Positions 26,734 through 36,026 of a DNA stretch of 64,000 nucleotides are shown here, one piece after another. The notes under the pieces are model-generated. The model did not search any database. It had not been told where the DNA came from and saw nothing but the letters and a program-made list of their open reading frames with translations. A program made the position numbers and the translations under genes. Origin of the DNA: an uncultured Bacilli bacterium (GTDB lineage Bacteria > Bacillota_I > Bacilli_A > RF39 > UBA660); NCBI GenBank assembly GCA_934131695.1, contig CAKOZV010000002.1, positions 1 to 64,000 of the forward strand, written 5' to 3'. The first letter of the stretch is position 1; every line of letters starts with the position of its first letter.

Positions 26734-28490
26734 TACCAAACACTACTAACATCAACGTTATTAGATAATGGTTCAGGATTTGCTTTTTGAAAATACATAC
26801 TAATTGGTACTTTAAAAGCATTTCCAAAGGCAATACAGTTACCTGGTTTTAAGTTTTTAAGTTCTTCTACTATTTCTGCTGATACATTAGGAACCATTTC
26901 TTTTATATAATGCAAGTCTTTGGGATGAAGAGTTCTTAGGACAATAAAGTTAGAACACTGAGAAATAGCTGTATCAGAAAGTTCACTTGGTCGTTGGGTA
27001 ATAAGTCCTAGTAAAGCTCCATACTTTCTACCCTCTTTAGTAATTCTATCAAAGATGTTATATCCTAATATTTCTGTATCTGTATCTTTTTGTACATATC
27101 TATGAGCTTCTTCAATGATAATATGGAAAGGCATACTACCTCGATTAGAATTTTCAACAGTATAATCAAATACTAATTTAGATAAAATCTTAGTAATTAC
27201 TTTAGCAAGTCTATCATCTATATAACTAATATTAAAGTTTACTATTTGACAGTGATTACCATTTATATCAGTAAATAAATCAGTTATATAACTTTCTCTA
27301 TCTATGTAAGTGGATGAGTCAAAGAAGACATGATTAGGACTATTTACCAAACTATGAAGTCTAACACTTAAGACATTAGCATAGTCATAAACTTTATCAC
27401 TTTTTAAGACTCCTTCACTAATTAATGCAAAATCCATAGCAGTTTCTAAGTCTTTTAGAGTATAAGCGATGAATTTATCTGTTTGTGGTGCTATTTCTCT
27501 ATCCTCTAAAATAAACTGTTTTACAAAGTTCACTACTAATTCCATTTCTACTAATTTTCCCATTTTATCAATATAAAGACATTGCTTTAAAGTTCTAGTA
27601 TATCCTGGTTGAACTATTAAGCTTTCAAGCGATAGGTCCTTGGTATGGAATTTAGTAAGAACAGCTGTTACTTGGTCTCTTATCTTAGTAGATTGGGCTC
27701 CACTTAAAAGGATATCTTCCACAGCTCTTGCTATTATATCGTTCTTATATTTTAGAACCATCTCATCTTCACCTGTCAAGATAGGAACTAAGGTTAAGGC
27801 TTTTTCAATAATTGGTAATTGGTTAGTAGATGTTACATCTAAAAGTAAGGCTATATCATCCACTCCAAGTAACCATAACGGTATATTTATAAGATCACTA
27901 GATGCATCATTTGTATTAGTTGTATAAGTTTTATAATGCATATTAGGATTAACTTTATCTATATCTTTCAAGGCTCTTGTATACTCACCATATGCATCAA
28001 ACATAACGACATGAGCACCTACAGGACTAGCTGTTTGACTAGCAAAGATATTTTGAAAAATTCTACTTACGGTAAAACTCTTACCAGCTCCACTATTACC
28101 TAAAATAGCAAAATGATTACTGAAAAAAGAATTAATATTAACATGAATTGGGTAGTTTTGATATATTGTTGAATATCCAAAAAGTACTTCTCCCTTATCT
28201 GGTGTTTGCTTTCCTAAAATAAGTGCTAACTCATCCATATTAACTATTCTAACACTAGATCTAAAAGATGGTTTACTACTAACTCCGGGAATAAAGGTAT
28301 TGTTTCTTATTTCTCCCACAATATTCGCCTTTAAGACTGTTTTGGTAGTACTAACTATTTGTCCTACTACTTTATCATTTCCATCTTCAAATATTACATG
28401 TAAATCAACTAAGTTTGTTTGTTTGGCAAGGTCGATAGCTAAATTAACAAAGACATTATTATCGACTATTTCTTTAATATCACCTAACAT
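26712..28490 (-). CDS. HerA-like DNA-translocating ATPase (DUF87 family)
   Basis: A 592-residue hexameric-type ATPase of the HerA/FtsK superfamily. It has an N-terminal beta-barrel (HAS-barrel) region, Walker A ILGNSGAGKSFTVS at about residues 129-142, Walker B FHIIIEEAHRYVQ near 455, and TQRPSELSDT with an Arg-finger-like element near 495. HerA normally works with the NurA nuclease in end resection or in defence modules; no nurA is seen here. The AGGGTGAT site and promoter-like 40-bp sequence upstream are almost identical, in reverse orientation, to that of the gene at 30779. It overlaps the rhomboid gene end by 22 bases. Confidence 0.85.
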   Translation of the reverse strand: MLGDIKEIVDNNVFVNLAIDLAKQTNLVDLHVIFEDGNDKVVGQIVSTTKTVLKANIVGEIRNNTFIPGVSSKPSFRSSVRIVNMDELALILGKQTPDKGEVLFGYSTIYQNYPIHVNINSFFSNHFAILGNSGAGKSFTVSRIFQNIFASQTASPVGAHVVMFDAYGEYTRALKDIDKVNPNMHYKTYTTNTNDASSDLINIPLWLLGVDDIALLLDVTSTNQLPIIEKALTLVPILTGEDEMVLKYKNDIIARAVEDILLSGAQSTKIRDQVTAVLTKFHTKDLSLESLIVQPGYTRTLKQCLYIDKMGKLVEMELVVNFVKQFILEDREIAPQTDKFIAYTLKDLETAMDFALISEGVLKSDKVYDYANVLSVRLHSLVNSPNHVFFDSSTYIDRESYITDLFTDINGNHCQIVNFNISYIDDRLAKVITKILSKLVFDYTVENSNRGSMPFHIIIEEAHRYVQKDTDTEILGYNIFDRITKEGRKYGALLGLITQRPSELSDTAISQCSNFIVLRTLHPKDLHYIKEMVPNVSAEIVEELKNLKPGNCIAFGNAFKVPISMYFQKANPEPLSNNVDVSSVWYQDGNKM

Positions 28491-28520
28491 TTAATCACCC
28501 TCTACTCTTATTGTTATAAT

Positions 28521-28560
28521 AATTGTACCAAATTTCTAACGAAAAGTCATCAAAGTATCA
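28521..28560 (-). promoter_or_regulatory. Promoter-like 40-bp sequence upstream of the HerA-like gene
   Basis: Read on the minus strand it ends with TTTGGTACAATT, an extended -10-like element. It matches 37 of 40 positions of the plus-strand sequence at 30721-30760, and part of it recurs at 30584-30609. The spacing to the HerA-like start (about 30 bases) suits a promoter. Confidence 0.65.
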
Positions 28561-28564
28561 CAAA

Positions 28565-28628
28565 AAAAGACACATGATATGTTAAATAGTTACTCAACCA
28601 AAAGAAACTACAATTTCATGTGTCTTTT
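28565..28628. repeat. Inverted repeat at the left end of the IS remnant
   Basis: AAAAGACACATGA and TCATGTGTCTTTT form a perfect 13-bp inverted repeat separated by 38 bases, between the HerA-like promoter and the recombinase fragment. It may be a structured end of the mobile element or a terminator-like boundary. Confidence 0.6.
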
Positions 28629-28648
28629 ATATTATACATCAAATTTTT

Positions 28649-29282
28649 ATGAATACTGAAAAAAATCAGAAAATTTGGATTAATAAAATCCATGAAAACT
28701 TAATTTTAAGAGGAATGAGTGAAAAAACATTTTTAAATTACAAAAGTTGTTTACTTAGATTTTTTAATTATTATGATGAAAATATTAATATTAAAGCATT
28801 AAATGAAAATAAAATTATTGAATTTTTTAAAAGTGAAGGAAATTCGAAACACAAATGTTGGTTAATTTTAGCTTTTTTGTTTAGGCTTAAGAGTTGATGA
28901 GGTTTCAAGAGTAAAAGTTGAAAATATTAATTCTAAGGTGCATAAACTAAAGGCCTTGGGCAAAGGTAATAAAGAAAGATATACAATTCTACCAAATATA
29001 ACTATCAAATTTCTAAGATTATATTGTAAAGAAAACAATATTAAATCTTGTTATTTATTTCTAAGTACCAGTAATAATGTTGTAATGAATTTTAAAACAA
29101 TAATTAATTATTTTTCTGTAATAAAATATGAATATAGTTTAAATAATAATATTTCTTTTCATAGTTTAAGACACTCTTTTGCTACTTATTATTTGATGAA
29201 TGGTGGAAATCTATTAACTCTACAATCCATGCTTGGACATAAATCATTAAATTCTACGACTATATATCTTCACATATCATAA
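28649..29282 (+). pseudogene. Tyrosine recombinase, frameshifted
   Basis: A small XerD-like recombinase of about 210 residues, broken near 28870 within a T6 run. The first part encodes an N-terminal core-binding helix bundle (ILRGMSEKTFLNYKSCLLRF). After a shift to another frame it continues LGLRVDEVSRVKVENI, KGNKERYTILP, HSLRHSFATYYL and a final HKSLNSTTIYLH. The catalytic set R (GLRVDEV), K, H-x-L-R (HSLRH), H (GHKSL) and Y (TTIY) would all be present if the frame were restored. It sits 5' of the transposase as in recombinase-bearing IS91 relatives. Confidence 0.8.
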
Positions 29283-29309
29283 AATTTTAATAGTTTAGAA
29301 GTTGTTAAA

Positions 29310-30258
29310 TATGTCTAAGTATACTATTCAAGATATATTCATTACTTATGACGATGAATATATAAAAAAACATAATTTATCAAATGAACAATGAAAAGCT
29401 TTTAATGCTATTAAAAATTGTAGTACTAAAAATCTTGGCTACCATATTTGCACTTGTAATGAATATGGAGAAGAATATTTTGGGTATAATTCTTGTCGTA
29501 ATCGTCACTGCCCTATGTGTCAAGGTTATGCTAGAGAAAAATGGATTCAAAAAGAATCTAGCTATTTATTAGATTCCAAATATTTTCATATTGTAACTAC
29601 TGTTCCTTATGAAATTAATGAAATATTTTTACATAACAAAAAGATTTGTTACAACATTTTATTTGAAGCAACCAGTGAATTTATTTTAGAATTAGGTGAA
29701 GATTCTAAATGGTTAGGTGCAGAAATTGGTATTGCCTCTATTCTTCATACATGAGGACAAACTATGGAGTTTCATCCTCATATTCATTCTATAGTTACTA
29801 GAGGTGGTTTAAAAAACGATCAATGCTTTTCTTGTGAAAAAGACTATCTATTTAAGGTTCAAGTTTTAGGTTCTTTATTAAGAGGGAAGTTTTTAGCATA
29901 TCTAAAACACGAATTTGATAACTTAAATACAAATTTTAATAATTTAAAGTCATTTAATAGATTTCTCGAACCTCTTTATAATAAAACTTGGATAACTTAT
30001 ATAGAGCCACCTAAAGATAAAACTGAAAATGTAATTGAATATGTTGGAAGATATTCTTTTAGAGTAGCTATTTCTAATGAGAGGATTAAAAACATTGAAA
30101 ATGGTAATATTACATTTGGATATAAAGATTACAAAGATAATTCTAAAATTAAAGAAATGACAATCACTACCGAAGAATTTATTAGAAGATTCCTTTTACA
30201 TGTTTTACCAGATAGTTTTACTAAAATTAAACATTATGGATTACTAGTAATAGAATAG
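29310..30258 (+). pseudogene. IS91-family transposase, frameshift and two in-frame TGA codons
   Basis: An IS91-type HUH transposase. A one-base insertion near 29342 breaks the start (SKYTIQDIFN, then DEYIKKHNLSNEQ). From 29341 one frame runs to 30258 with TGA at 29392-29394 (in NEQ-TGA-KAFNAIKN) and 29752-29754 (in SILHT-TGA-GQTMEFHPHIH). The second site is a conserved Trp in the family (LHTWGQ); the first also looks like a Trp position. The zinc-type motif SCRNRHCPMCQGYARE, HUH-type HPHIH and C-terminal HVLP-x(6)-KHYG are visible. Other Trp codons in it are TGG. The C-terminus is also degenerate: after 30258 a shifted frame gives KLCRLLIS-like sequence. Confidence 0.85.
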
Positions 30259-30778
30259 AAATAAAAAAATAATATTAAATTATGTAGATTACTCATTTCT
30301 AAAATTTTATCTAATTAATTTATTTCAAGCATATCTAGAAAATTTCATGAATTTAAGTGTGATGGTTCAACTAACTTTAGTTATTCATTCATATATGATA
30401 TTAATCGACTCTGTACCACTTAATTTATTAATATTTAAACTTTCTGGAGTAAACATTCTCATGGGGTAATGGGAAATCTACCCAAAATTAGATAAAAATG
30501 CTGTTTTATCAGTTCAATTTAGCAAAATTACATAGAATTTATTTAAAAATAGAAAAAGAGAAAATCTATTTTCCCCTTATACATTTTTCGTTAGAAATTT
30601 GGTACAATAATTTTATAGCATATTTTTCACATGCTCAAAATATGTCATAAAATGCTATACATTATACCATGAGTCTTTTCTTTTTTTATGTATTCCGATA
30701 AATTTTTACTCCGGTTTTGGTGATATTTTGATGATTTTTCGTTAGAAATTTGGTATAATTGTTGTAGGAGGTTTATTT
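30259..30778. other. IS remnant tail and promoter region without an intact gene
   Basis: The first 180 bases look like decayed 3' coding sequence of the transposase: a shifted frame gives NIKLCRLLISKILSN, typical of the IS91 C-terminus. The rest holds two same-direction promoter-like copies at 30584-30609 and 30721-30760. The stretch between them is AT-rich and unremarkable. Confidence 0.6.
30721..30760 (+). promoter_or_regulatory. Promoter-like 40-bp sequence upstream of the gene at 30779
   Basis: Ends with TTTGGTATAATT, an extended -10 box (TGGTATAAT), 20 bases before the GGAGG and ATG of the next gene. It is the inverted near-duplicate (37 of 40) of the sequence upstream of the HerA-like gene; a 26-base partial copy lies at 30584-30609. 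Confidence 0.7.
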
Positions 30779-31540
30779 ATGTGTGAAGAAGAATTAGTAG
30801 TATTATACGGAAAAGATAATTATGCCTATTGTAAGTATGAAACTTTTGCTTTAGGTAGCGATGAAGCAAAAAAAGCACATTATAATATAAGAAAAATTAA
30901 GCAAGAAGGGTGTCAAATAATTAATGTTGAAAGCATAACAGAAGAAGAAATGAAGCTATTTTTAGAAAAAATTGATTCAGAAATTAGATTCTATGAAGCA
31001 ATGAATACTTTAAACGTTAATATGGTAATTAAATCAAGTGATTTATTTAGTGTTTTTGATTTAGTTGGCGATTGTTTTATTGATAATTTAGAATGTTGTG
31101 CAATGCCAGAAATAAGAAAACTATTAAGAAATCCAGATGAGTCAAATAGACTTAATAAAATTAAACAAGTTACATATAGAACTGCTGGTATTCAAGAAAT
31201 AATACCAACAGGTTATATGATTCCAATGATTGCAGTTGGAGATTTCTTTTCATTAGAAGAAGCTGAGAATATTTTTGGTTTAAATTCTATTAATACAAGT
31301 AGAGATGGAATACCTTGTCAATTTGCTTTAAATCCTGTTTCAACAAGCAATTTATTACTTATGAAATCTGCTAAAAATGCAAAAAAATCAGATGCATCAG
31401 AAGAGGATAAAGAAAAATTTGAAAAAGAAAAGAAATTAATGTTTAATGAATATAAAGCAAATTATGAATTAATACAATCGTATAAAAATACAAAAGATCA
31501 AGTTCTAGAAATATATTTTAAAAATAGTAAAAAAATGTAA
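30779..31540 (+). CDS. Unknown 253-residue protein
   Basis: A cytoplasmic protein I do not recognise. It has alternating charged and hydrophobic segments, no signal peptide or membrane helix, and a Lys/Glu-rich coiled-coil-like C-terminus (residues 200-253). Its strong GTAGGAGG site and extended -10 promoter are clear. The promoter nearly duplicates that of the HerA-like gene on the other side of the IS remnant, so the two may once have been divergent neighbours under common control. A wrecked gene follows 33 bases downstream. Confidence 0.6.
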   Translation: MCEEELVVLYGKDNYAYCKYETFALGSDEAKKAHYNIRKIKQEGCQIINVESITEEEMKLFLEKIDSEIRFYEAMNTLNVNMVIKSSDLFSVFDLVGDCFIDNLECCAMPEIRKLLRNPDESNRLNKIKQVTYRTAGIQEIIPTGYMIPMIAVGDFFSLEEAENIFGLNSINTSRDGIPCQFALNPVSTSNLLLMKSAKNAKKSDASEEDKEKFEKEKKLMFNEYKANYELIQSYKNTKDQVLEIYFKNSKKM

Positions 31541-31573
31541 AATTAATAAATAAATGGAGGATAAGATTTATTA

Positions 31574-31888
31574 TGAATGAAGAAATAGAATATGGGAAAA
31601 AATCTTGTATAATTTACTTGGAGGAGATATAAATGATAATTCTAACAAGAATGCAGAATTTGATTATAAATTAAAATCTGATCTTATGGGATTAATAAGA
31701 GATTTGATATTGCTCTTGGTGTTTTATAATTATTTAACCACAATCCAAAAATGTCTTTTGATAGTTTTGAACAATATTTAACTGAAAAACATGGTGAAGA
31801 AACCGCCAAGAAAATGATGGATATGATTACCGATGATTTAAAATATGTAGGACAAATTGTGGATGCATTAAAGTATAATAAGGGATAA
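31574..31888 (+). pseudogene. Wrecked small gene, frameshifts and a stop
   Basis: Begins with a good GGAGGATAAGATTT-ATG context, then loses frame. Pieces in three frames read MNEEIEYGKK, then YNLLGGDINDNSNKNAEFDY, then RFDIALGVL-stop-LFNHNPKMSFDSFEQY and a C-terminus ending VGQIVDALKYNKG. Joined, these would give a protein of about 105 residues, probably once cotranscribed with the gene before it. At least two frameshifts and one TAA are needed to explain it. The family is unknown. The bases from 31889 to 32157 show nothing I can support. Confidence 0.6.
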
Positions 31889-32157
31889 TCTGATATTGAT
31901 TATGCAAAAAACACTCCAACGCATAAAACAGTATAATAAACAAAGATGATGACTTATAATGATAAGCTATCGTCTTTTTCTTTGCTTTTTTAGTATTATA
32001 AGATTCTTCAGCAGCTTCGTCCAGATCATCATTAAGATTATGAGTTGCTTTTCAATTTCTTTTTTATTAAGTTATGTTAAACTTTATGACTGATAAGAAA
32101 AAAGGTATGCTATACATGGTGCCATAAAACTTTAATTAAGAAAGAAAAAAATCAAAA

Positions 32158-32718
32158 TTAAATTGATTTTTCTTTGAAATAATTCAAGGTTTTAATAGTA
32201 TCTTGGTGGATACACTTACCTTCACTAGTAAGCTTTTTTATTTTTGTTTCTAAGCATAAAGTAACTGCTTTATCTAAATCTTGATAAGCAAGAACTCTTT
32301 CTTCTTCAATACCTTGATAGTTCTTTCCTGGTTCTATCTTATCTGCTAGATAGACAATTTTTTCTAAGTCACTCATATTAGGTCTACCTGTTGCATGATA
32401 GTAAACGGCATTAACCATGTCTTCATTAAAATGATACTTTTCTCTAACTAGTACGGCTCCTACTACACCATGAATAAATTTTTTATTCTTAGGATCTAAT
32501 AGATTTTCATCTAAGTTATGTTCTTTTACAAACTTTTCATTCTCTTCCGTTGTAAACTCTTTAGCTATATCATGAGTAAGTCCTGCAAGATAAGCTTCTT
32601 CTTCATTTAGATTATAATGTTTAGCCAAATCTTTAGCTACCTCTCCTACTCTTAAACAGTGATTGTAACGATATTCACTAAGTAATGATTCTAAATCTTT
32701 TTTAATTTCTTCTACCAT
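32158..32718 (-). CDS. yqeK: YqeK HD-domain diadenosine tetraphosphatase
   Basis: A 186-residue HD-domain hydrolase of the YqeK family, which splits Ap4A symmetrically to two ADP during stress. The metal-binding set is visible: NHCLRVGEVA near residue 19, the HD pair in GLTHDIAKE near 49, IHGVVGA near 82, and the family tail YYHATGRPNMS, LADKIEPGKNY, LAYQDLDKAV. Length is normal. The usual neighbours nadD and rsfS are absent; instead it lies 16 bases downstream of the KinB-like kinase gene and is probably cotranscribed with it. Confidence 0.93.
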   Translation of the reverse strand: MVEEIKKDLESLLSEYRYNHCLRVGEVAKDLAKHYNLNEEEAYLAGLTHDIAKEFTTEENEKFVKEHNLDENLLDPKNKKFIHGVVGAVLVREKYHFNEDMVNAVYYHATGRPNMSDLEKIVYLADKIEPGKNYQGIEEERVLAYQDLDKAVTLCLETKIKKLTSEGKCIHQDTIKTLNYFKEKSI

Positions 32719-32734
32719 AATAACACCCTTATTA

Positions 32735-33991
32735 TTATGACATAACTTCTCCTTTTGGTAAAGTAATACTTACTTCAGTCCATTCATTTTTCTTAGAGCT
32801 ATAAGTAATGTTGCCATCATGTAGTTTTATTATTTCTTTTGATAGACAAGTACCTAAACCTGAGCCTTTCTTCTTAGTTGTAAAAAACATCTGACCAACT
32901 TTATCTAGTTCTTCTTTACTCATTCCCTTACCATTATCTCTTACCTTGATAGATACTTCTTTTCCTAGGTCTTTTACATTTACTTCAATCGTACTTTTTT
33001 CTTTACTATCATCTTTCGCTTCAACAGCATTTTTTAATATATTTATAAAGACTTGTTTTAAACGATTATAGTCTGCTTCCATATAAAGTTCCTCATAAGG
33101 AATATTATAGATTCCTACTATCTTTCGCTCGTGAAATAATGGCTTTAAGGCAGAGTCTAATTCTTCTAAAAGCATTACTAAATCAAGTTCTTCTTTTTCT
33201 ATTTTGATTTTTGTATAATCTAGAAAGTCGTCCATCAAGACTAGAGTTCTATTAATTTCACTTTTAACAATTGGAATATACTTGATGCATTTCTTTTGAT
33301 CATTTGGATCTAACATATCAAGATAACCTTTACATACAGCGATTGGATTTTTAATCTCATGTGTTACTTTAAATAGTGATGCTCTTAACTCTTTTTCTTT
33401 CTCTACTGCATATAAACTATTATTAAAATCGACAATTTTCTCACCTTTATTTAAAAAATAGAGAATAATAAAACTTGCTACATAAATAACAAAGATAAGA
33501 AATGCTAGATAAGCGATATTATCAGAATAACTTCTATCAGGCGCAATAAACCAAAATACTTTTATGGTTAGAAAGAAACTATTAATAATAATAAAGCCAT
33601 GAATTAGATTAACAAGAGAGAATTTACTTTTAGTAAGGTAAAGATAGCCAATAAAATAAATAATATATTCTACAATTAATAATCCAGGTACAATATGTAA
33701 AAATAATGTTTGATAATAAATTAGAACAACTGATATAAAGATACTAAGCTCTGTTTTCTTTTTAGAAAATGCTAGTAATAAAGGAATATCAAAAAGCATC
33801 GTTGGATAATTATGATGTAAAGGTAGTCCATAACGAAGGATAAAATATAGGGATGAAGTAAGTGCTATTTCAAAAGCTAAAGTATTCTCTTCCTGCTGAA
33901 TATTCTTACGATATGTTATATAAATAAGATATAGGGAAATAGGACATAAAAGATAGATACAATTGTTTAAGATAATTTCAAGATACGACAT
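32735..33991 (-). CDS. KinB-like membrane sensor histidine kinase
   Basis: A 418-residue sensor kinase with about six membrane helices in residues 5-182 and almost no extracytoplasmic domain, then a HisKA domain with His211 in KVTHEIKNPIAVCKGYLDML and an HATPase domain with NILKNAVEA, DNGKGMS and KGSGLGTCLSKEI. That architecture and the HEIKNP-type box resemble Bacillus KinB, one of the kinases that feed the Spo0A phosphorelay. No response regulator is adjacent, as expected of phosphorelay kinases. yqeK follows in the same unit. The sporulation role is inferred. Confidence 0.78.
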   Translation of the reverse strand: MSYLEIILNNCIYLLCPISLYLIYITYRKNIQQEENTLAFEIALTSSLYFILRYGLPLHHNYPTMLFDIPLLLAFSKKKTELSIFISVVLIYYQTLFLHIVPGLLIVEYIIYFIGYLYLTKSKFSLVNLIHGFIIINSFFLTIKVFWFIAPDRSYSDNIAYLAFLIFVIYVASFIILYFLNKGEKIVDFNNSLYAVEKEKELRASLFKVTHEIKNPIAVCKGYLDMLDPNDQKKCIKYIPIVKSEINRTLVLMDDFLDYTKIKIEKEELDLVMLLEELDSALKPLFHERKIVGIYNIPYEELYMEADYNRLKQVFINILKNAVEAKDDSKEKSTIEVNVKDLGKEVSIKVRDNGKGMSKEELDKVGQMFFTTKKKGSGLGTCLSKEIIKLHDGNITYSSKKNEWTEVSITLPKGEVMS

Positions 33992-34054
33992 ATTTCTCCT
34001 CCTTCGATATAATTATATGTATCTTCTTTGTCGAATTTTGTCGAAATATGAAGA

Positions 34055-34083
34055 AAAGTAAGAGAAATTTTCCCTTACTTTGC
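34055..34083 (-). terminator. Terminator of htpG
   Basis: Minus-strand stem AAAGTAAG/CTTACTTT with an 11-base loop, then TTCTTC. It overlaps the TAA stop of htpG. Confidence 0.6.
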
Positions 34084-35955
34084 TAATAAGTCACAAATTA
34101 AATTACTTAACTCTGTTGGATTATCTACTGATAGTCCTTCAATTAGTCTTGCTTCTTGATAAAGTACTTTACTATATTTATCTAAAGTATCAAAGTCTTT
34201 ACTGTTATATAATTCTTCCATCTTCTTAGTAATTGGATGATTCATATTAATCTCCATTACTGTTTCTGCTTTAACATTTTGATTATTTGGCATAGATTGT
34301 AAAACTTTCTCCATCTCTGTTGATACTTCACCTTTAGTTTTTAAACATACAGGGTGATTCTTTAAATGATTAGTAAAGGTTACGTCTACTACAGAATCTT
34401 TTAGTGTATCTTTCATCTTTCCTAACATATCTTTATAAGAGGTATTAGCTTCTTCTAGTTCTTTCTTTTCCTCTTCAGTAGAAAGATCAAGTTTTTCATC
34501 TGCTACATTCATAAAAGTTTTATCATCATACATACTTAATGTTTTAATAGTAAACTCATCTAAGTATTCGGTTAAGTATAATACTTCATAACCTTTTTCT
34601 TTAACAGCATCTACTTGTGGAAGCATCTCACATTTTTCTAAGCTTTCAGAGCAAGCATAATAAATGTTTTTCTGATCACTTTTCATTCTACTAACGTATT
34701 CTTTTAAGGTTGTATATTTTTTATCATTTGATGAATTAAATAGTAATAAGTCTTGTAGTAAATCTTTTTTCATACCATAAGTAGAATAAATACCATACTT
34801 TAATTGCATTCCAAAGTCTTTATAGAACTTCTCATAGTTTTCTCTATCTTTTGTAAGCATAGTCTCTAATTCTTTTTTGATTTTTGACTCTAGACTCTTT
34901 TCTATAGCTTGAATTTGATAATTTTCTTGTAAAGTTTCTCTTGAGATATTTAATGATATATCTTCACTATCAACTAATCCTTTAACGAAACTAAAGTAGT
35001 CTGGTAATAAGTCACTACACTTATCCATGATTAGAACTCCTTTAGAATATAGTTGTAGTCCTTTTTCATAGTCTTTTGAATAGTAATTATATGGAGCATG
35101 AGAAGGGATAAATAATAAAGTTTGATAACTAGTTCTTCCTTCTACTTCACTACGAATTACTTTTAATGGTTTTTCATAATCATAGAACTTATCAGTATAA
35201 AAGTCTTGATACTCTTCATCAGTTACTTCACTCTTTGGCTTTTTCCAAATAGGTGTCATACTGTTTAATGTCTTATCAGTACTTACTGTCTCTTCCTTAT
35301 CGTCTTTATCTTTCTTAGTTTCTTCTACCATCATCTTAACTGGGTATGGTATATAGTCAGAGTACTTTTTAATTAATCTTTCAAGTGTATATGTTTCTAA
35401 GAAATCACTATACTTATTATCTTCTGTATCTTCCTTTAAGTATAAAGTAATCTCAGTACCAGTATCTTTTTTATCTGACTTACTAATAGTATAACCACTA
35501 GCTCCTTCACTTTCCCAAGTATTAGCCTCACTATCACTATCTAATGGTTTACTATTTACTACTACTTTATCACTTACCATAAAGGCTGAATAAAATCCTA
35601 CTCCGAACTGACCAATTATTGATAAGTTTTTCTCATCTTTCATATTTTCTTTGAATAGTTCAGAACCACTCTTAGCAATTGTACCTAAGTTATTTTCTAA
35701 CTCTTCGCAAGTCATACCAATACCATTATCTTTAATAGTTAAAGTTCTATTTTCTTTATCTGGTATTAATCTAATCTCTAAGTCTTCTTTCTTTATTTTA
35801 ATCTTTGTATCTGTTAGTGATTTATAATATAATTTATCAAGTGCATCACTAGCATTAGAGATTAATTCTCTTAAAAATATTTCTTGATTTGTATAGATGG
35901 AATGAATCATCATATCTAATAGTTTTTTTGATTCTGCTTTAAATTGTTTTTTCAT
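34075..35955 (-). CDS. htpG: HtpG (bacterial Hsp90 chaperone)
   Basis: A 626-residue Hsp90. The GHKL ATPase domain has SNASDALDKLYY near residue 35, DNGIGM near 78, and GQFGVGFYSAFMV near 116-128. The middle domain has SRETLQENYQIQ near 339 with its ATP-contacting Arg. The C-terminal dimer domain follows. Length is typical (610-640). The AAGGAGG site is well placed. Upstream a CIRCE-like repeat overlaps the promoter, in the same geometry as at hsp20 in this window. In B. subtilis htpG is not an HrcA target, so this regulation is a lineage difference. Confidence 0.97.
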   Translation of the reverse strand: MKKQFKAESKKLLDMMIHSIYTNQEIFLRELISNASDALDKLYYKSLTDTKIKIKKEDLEIRLIPDKENRTLTIKDNGIGMTCEELENNLGTIAKSGSELFKENMKDEKNLSIIGQFGVGFYSAFMVSDKVVVNSKPLDSDSEANTWESEGASGYTISKSDKKDTGTEITLYLKEDTEDNKYSDFLETYTLERLIKKYSDYIPYPVKMMVEETKKDKDDKEETVSTDKTLNSMTPIWKKPKSEVTDEEYQDFYTDKFYDYEKPLKVIRSEVEGRTSYQTLLFIPSHAPYNYYSKDYEKGLQLYSKGVLIMDKCSDLLPDYFSFVKGLVDSEDISLNISRETLQENYQIQAIEKSLESKIKKELETMLTKDRENYEKFYKDFGMQLKYGIYSTYGMKKDLLQDLLLFNSSNDKKYTTLKEYVSRMKSDQKNIYYACSESLEKCEMLPQVDAVKEKGYEVLYLTEYLDEFTIKTLSMYDDKTFMNVADEKLDLSTEEEKKELEEANTSYKDMLGKMKDTLKDSVVDVTFTNHLKNHPVCLKTKGEVSTEMEKVLQSMPNNQNVKAETVMEINMNHPITKKMEELYNSKDFDTLDKYSKVLYQEARLIEGLSVDNPTELSNLICDLLAK

Positions 35956-35997
35956 ATATAATAATCTCCTCCTTGTTAGTTCTTCCTAACAATTAGT

Positions 35998-36026
35998 AGA
36001 ATATCACTAGAATTAGCAATTGTCAA
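35998..36026 (-). promoter_or_regulatory. Promoter of htpG
   Basis: On the minus strand TTGACA (36021-36026), 17-base spacer, TATTCT. The -35 box overlaps the CIRCE-like repeat. Confidence 0.78.

Larger units (their letters stand above)
28521..30609 (+). mobile_element. Decayed IS91-type element with tyrosine recombinase
   Basis: Two broken coding regions in the order tyrosine recombinase then IS91-type transposase, the arrangement found in a subset of the IS91 family. The boundaries are uncertain. The limits given are the inverted promoter-like copies at 28521-28560 and 30584-30609, which might be host sequence rather than element ends. Every reading frame in it carries at least one frameshift or stop, so it cannot move by itself. 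IS91-type elements move by rolling circle and often leave no target duplication, and none is obvious. Confidence 0.6.

Noticed and set aside
31889..32157. Possible gene or RNA in the 270-base stretch before yqeK
   Set aside because: No frame, promoter with good spacing or convincing hairpin could be found.
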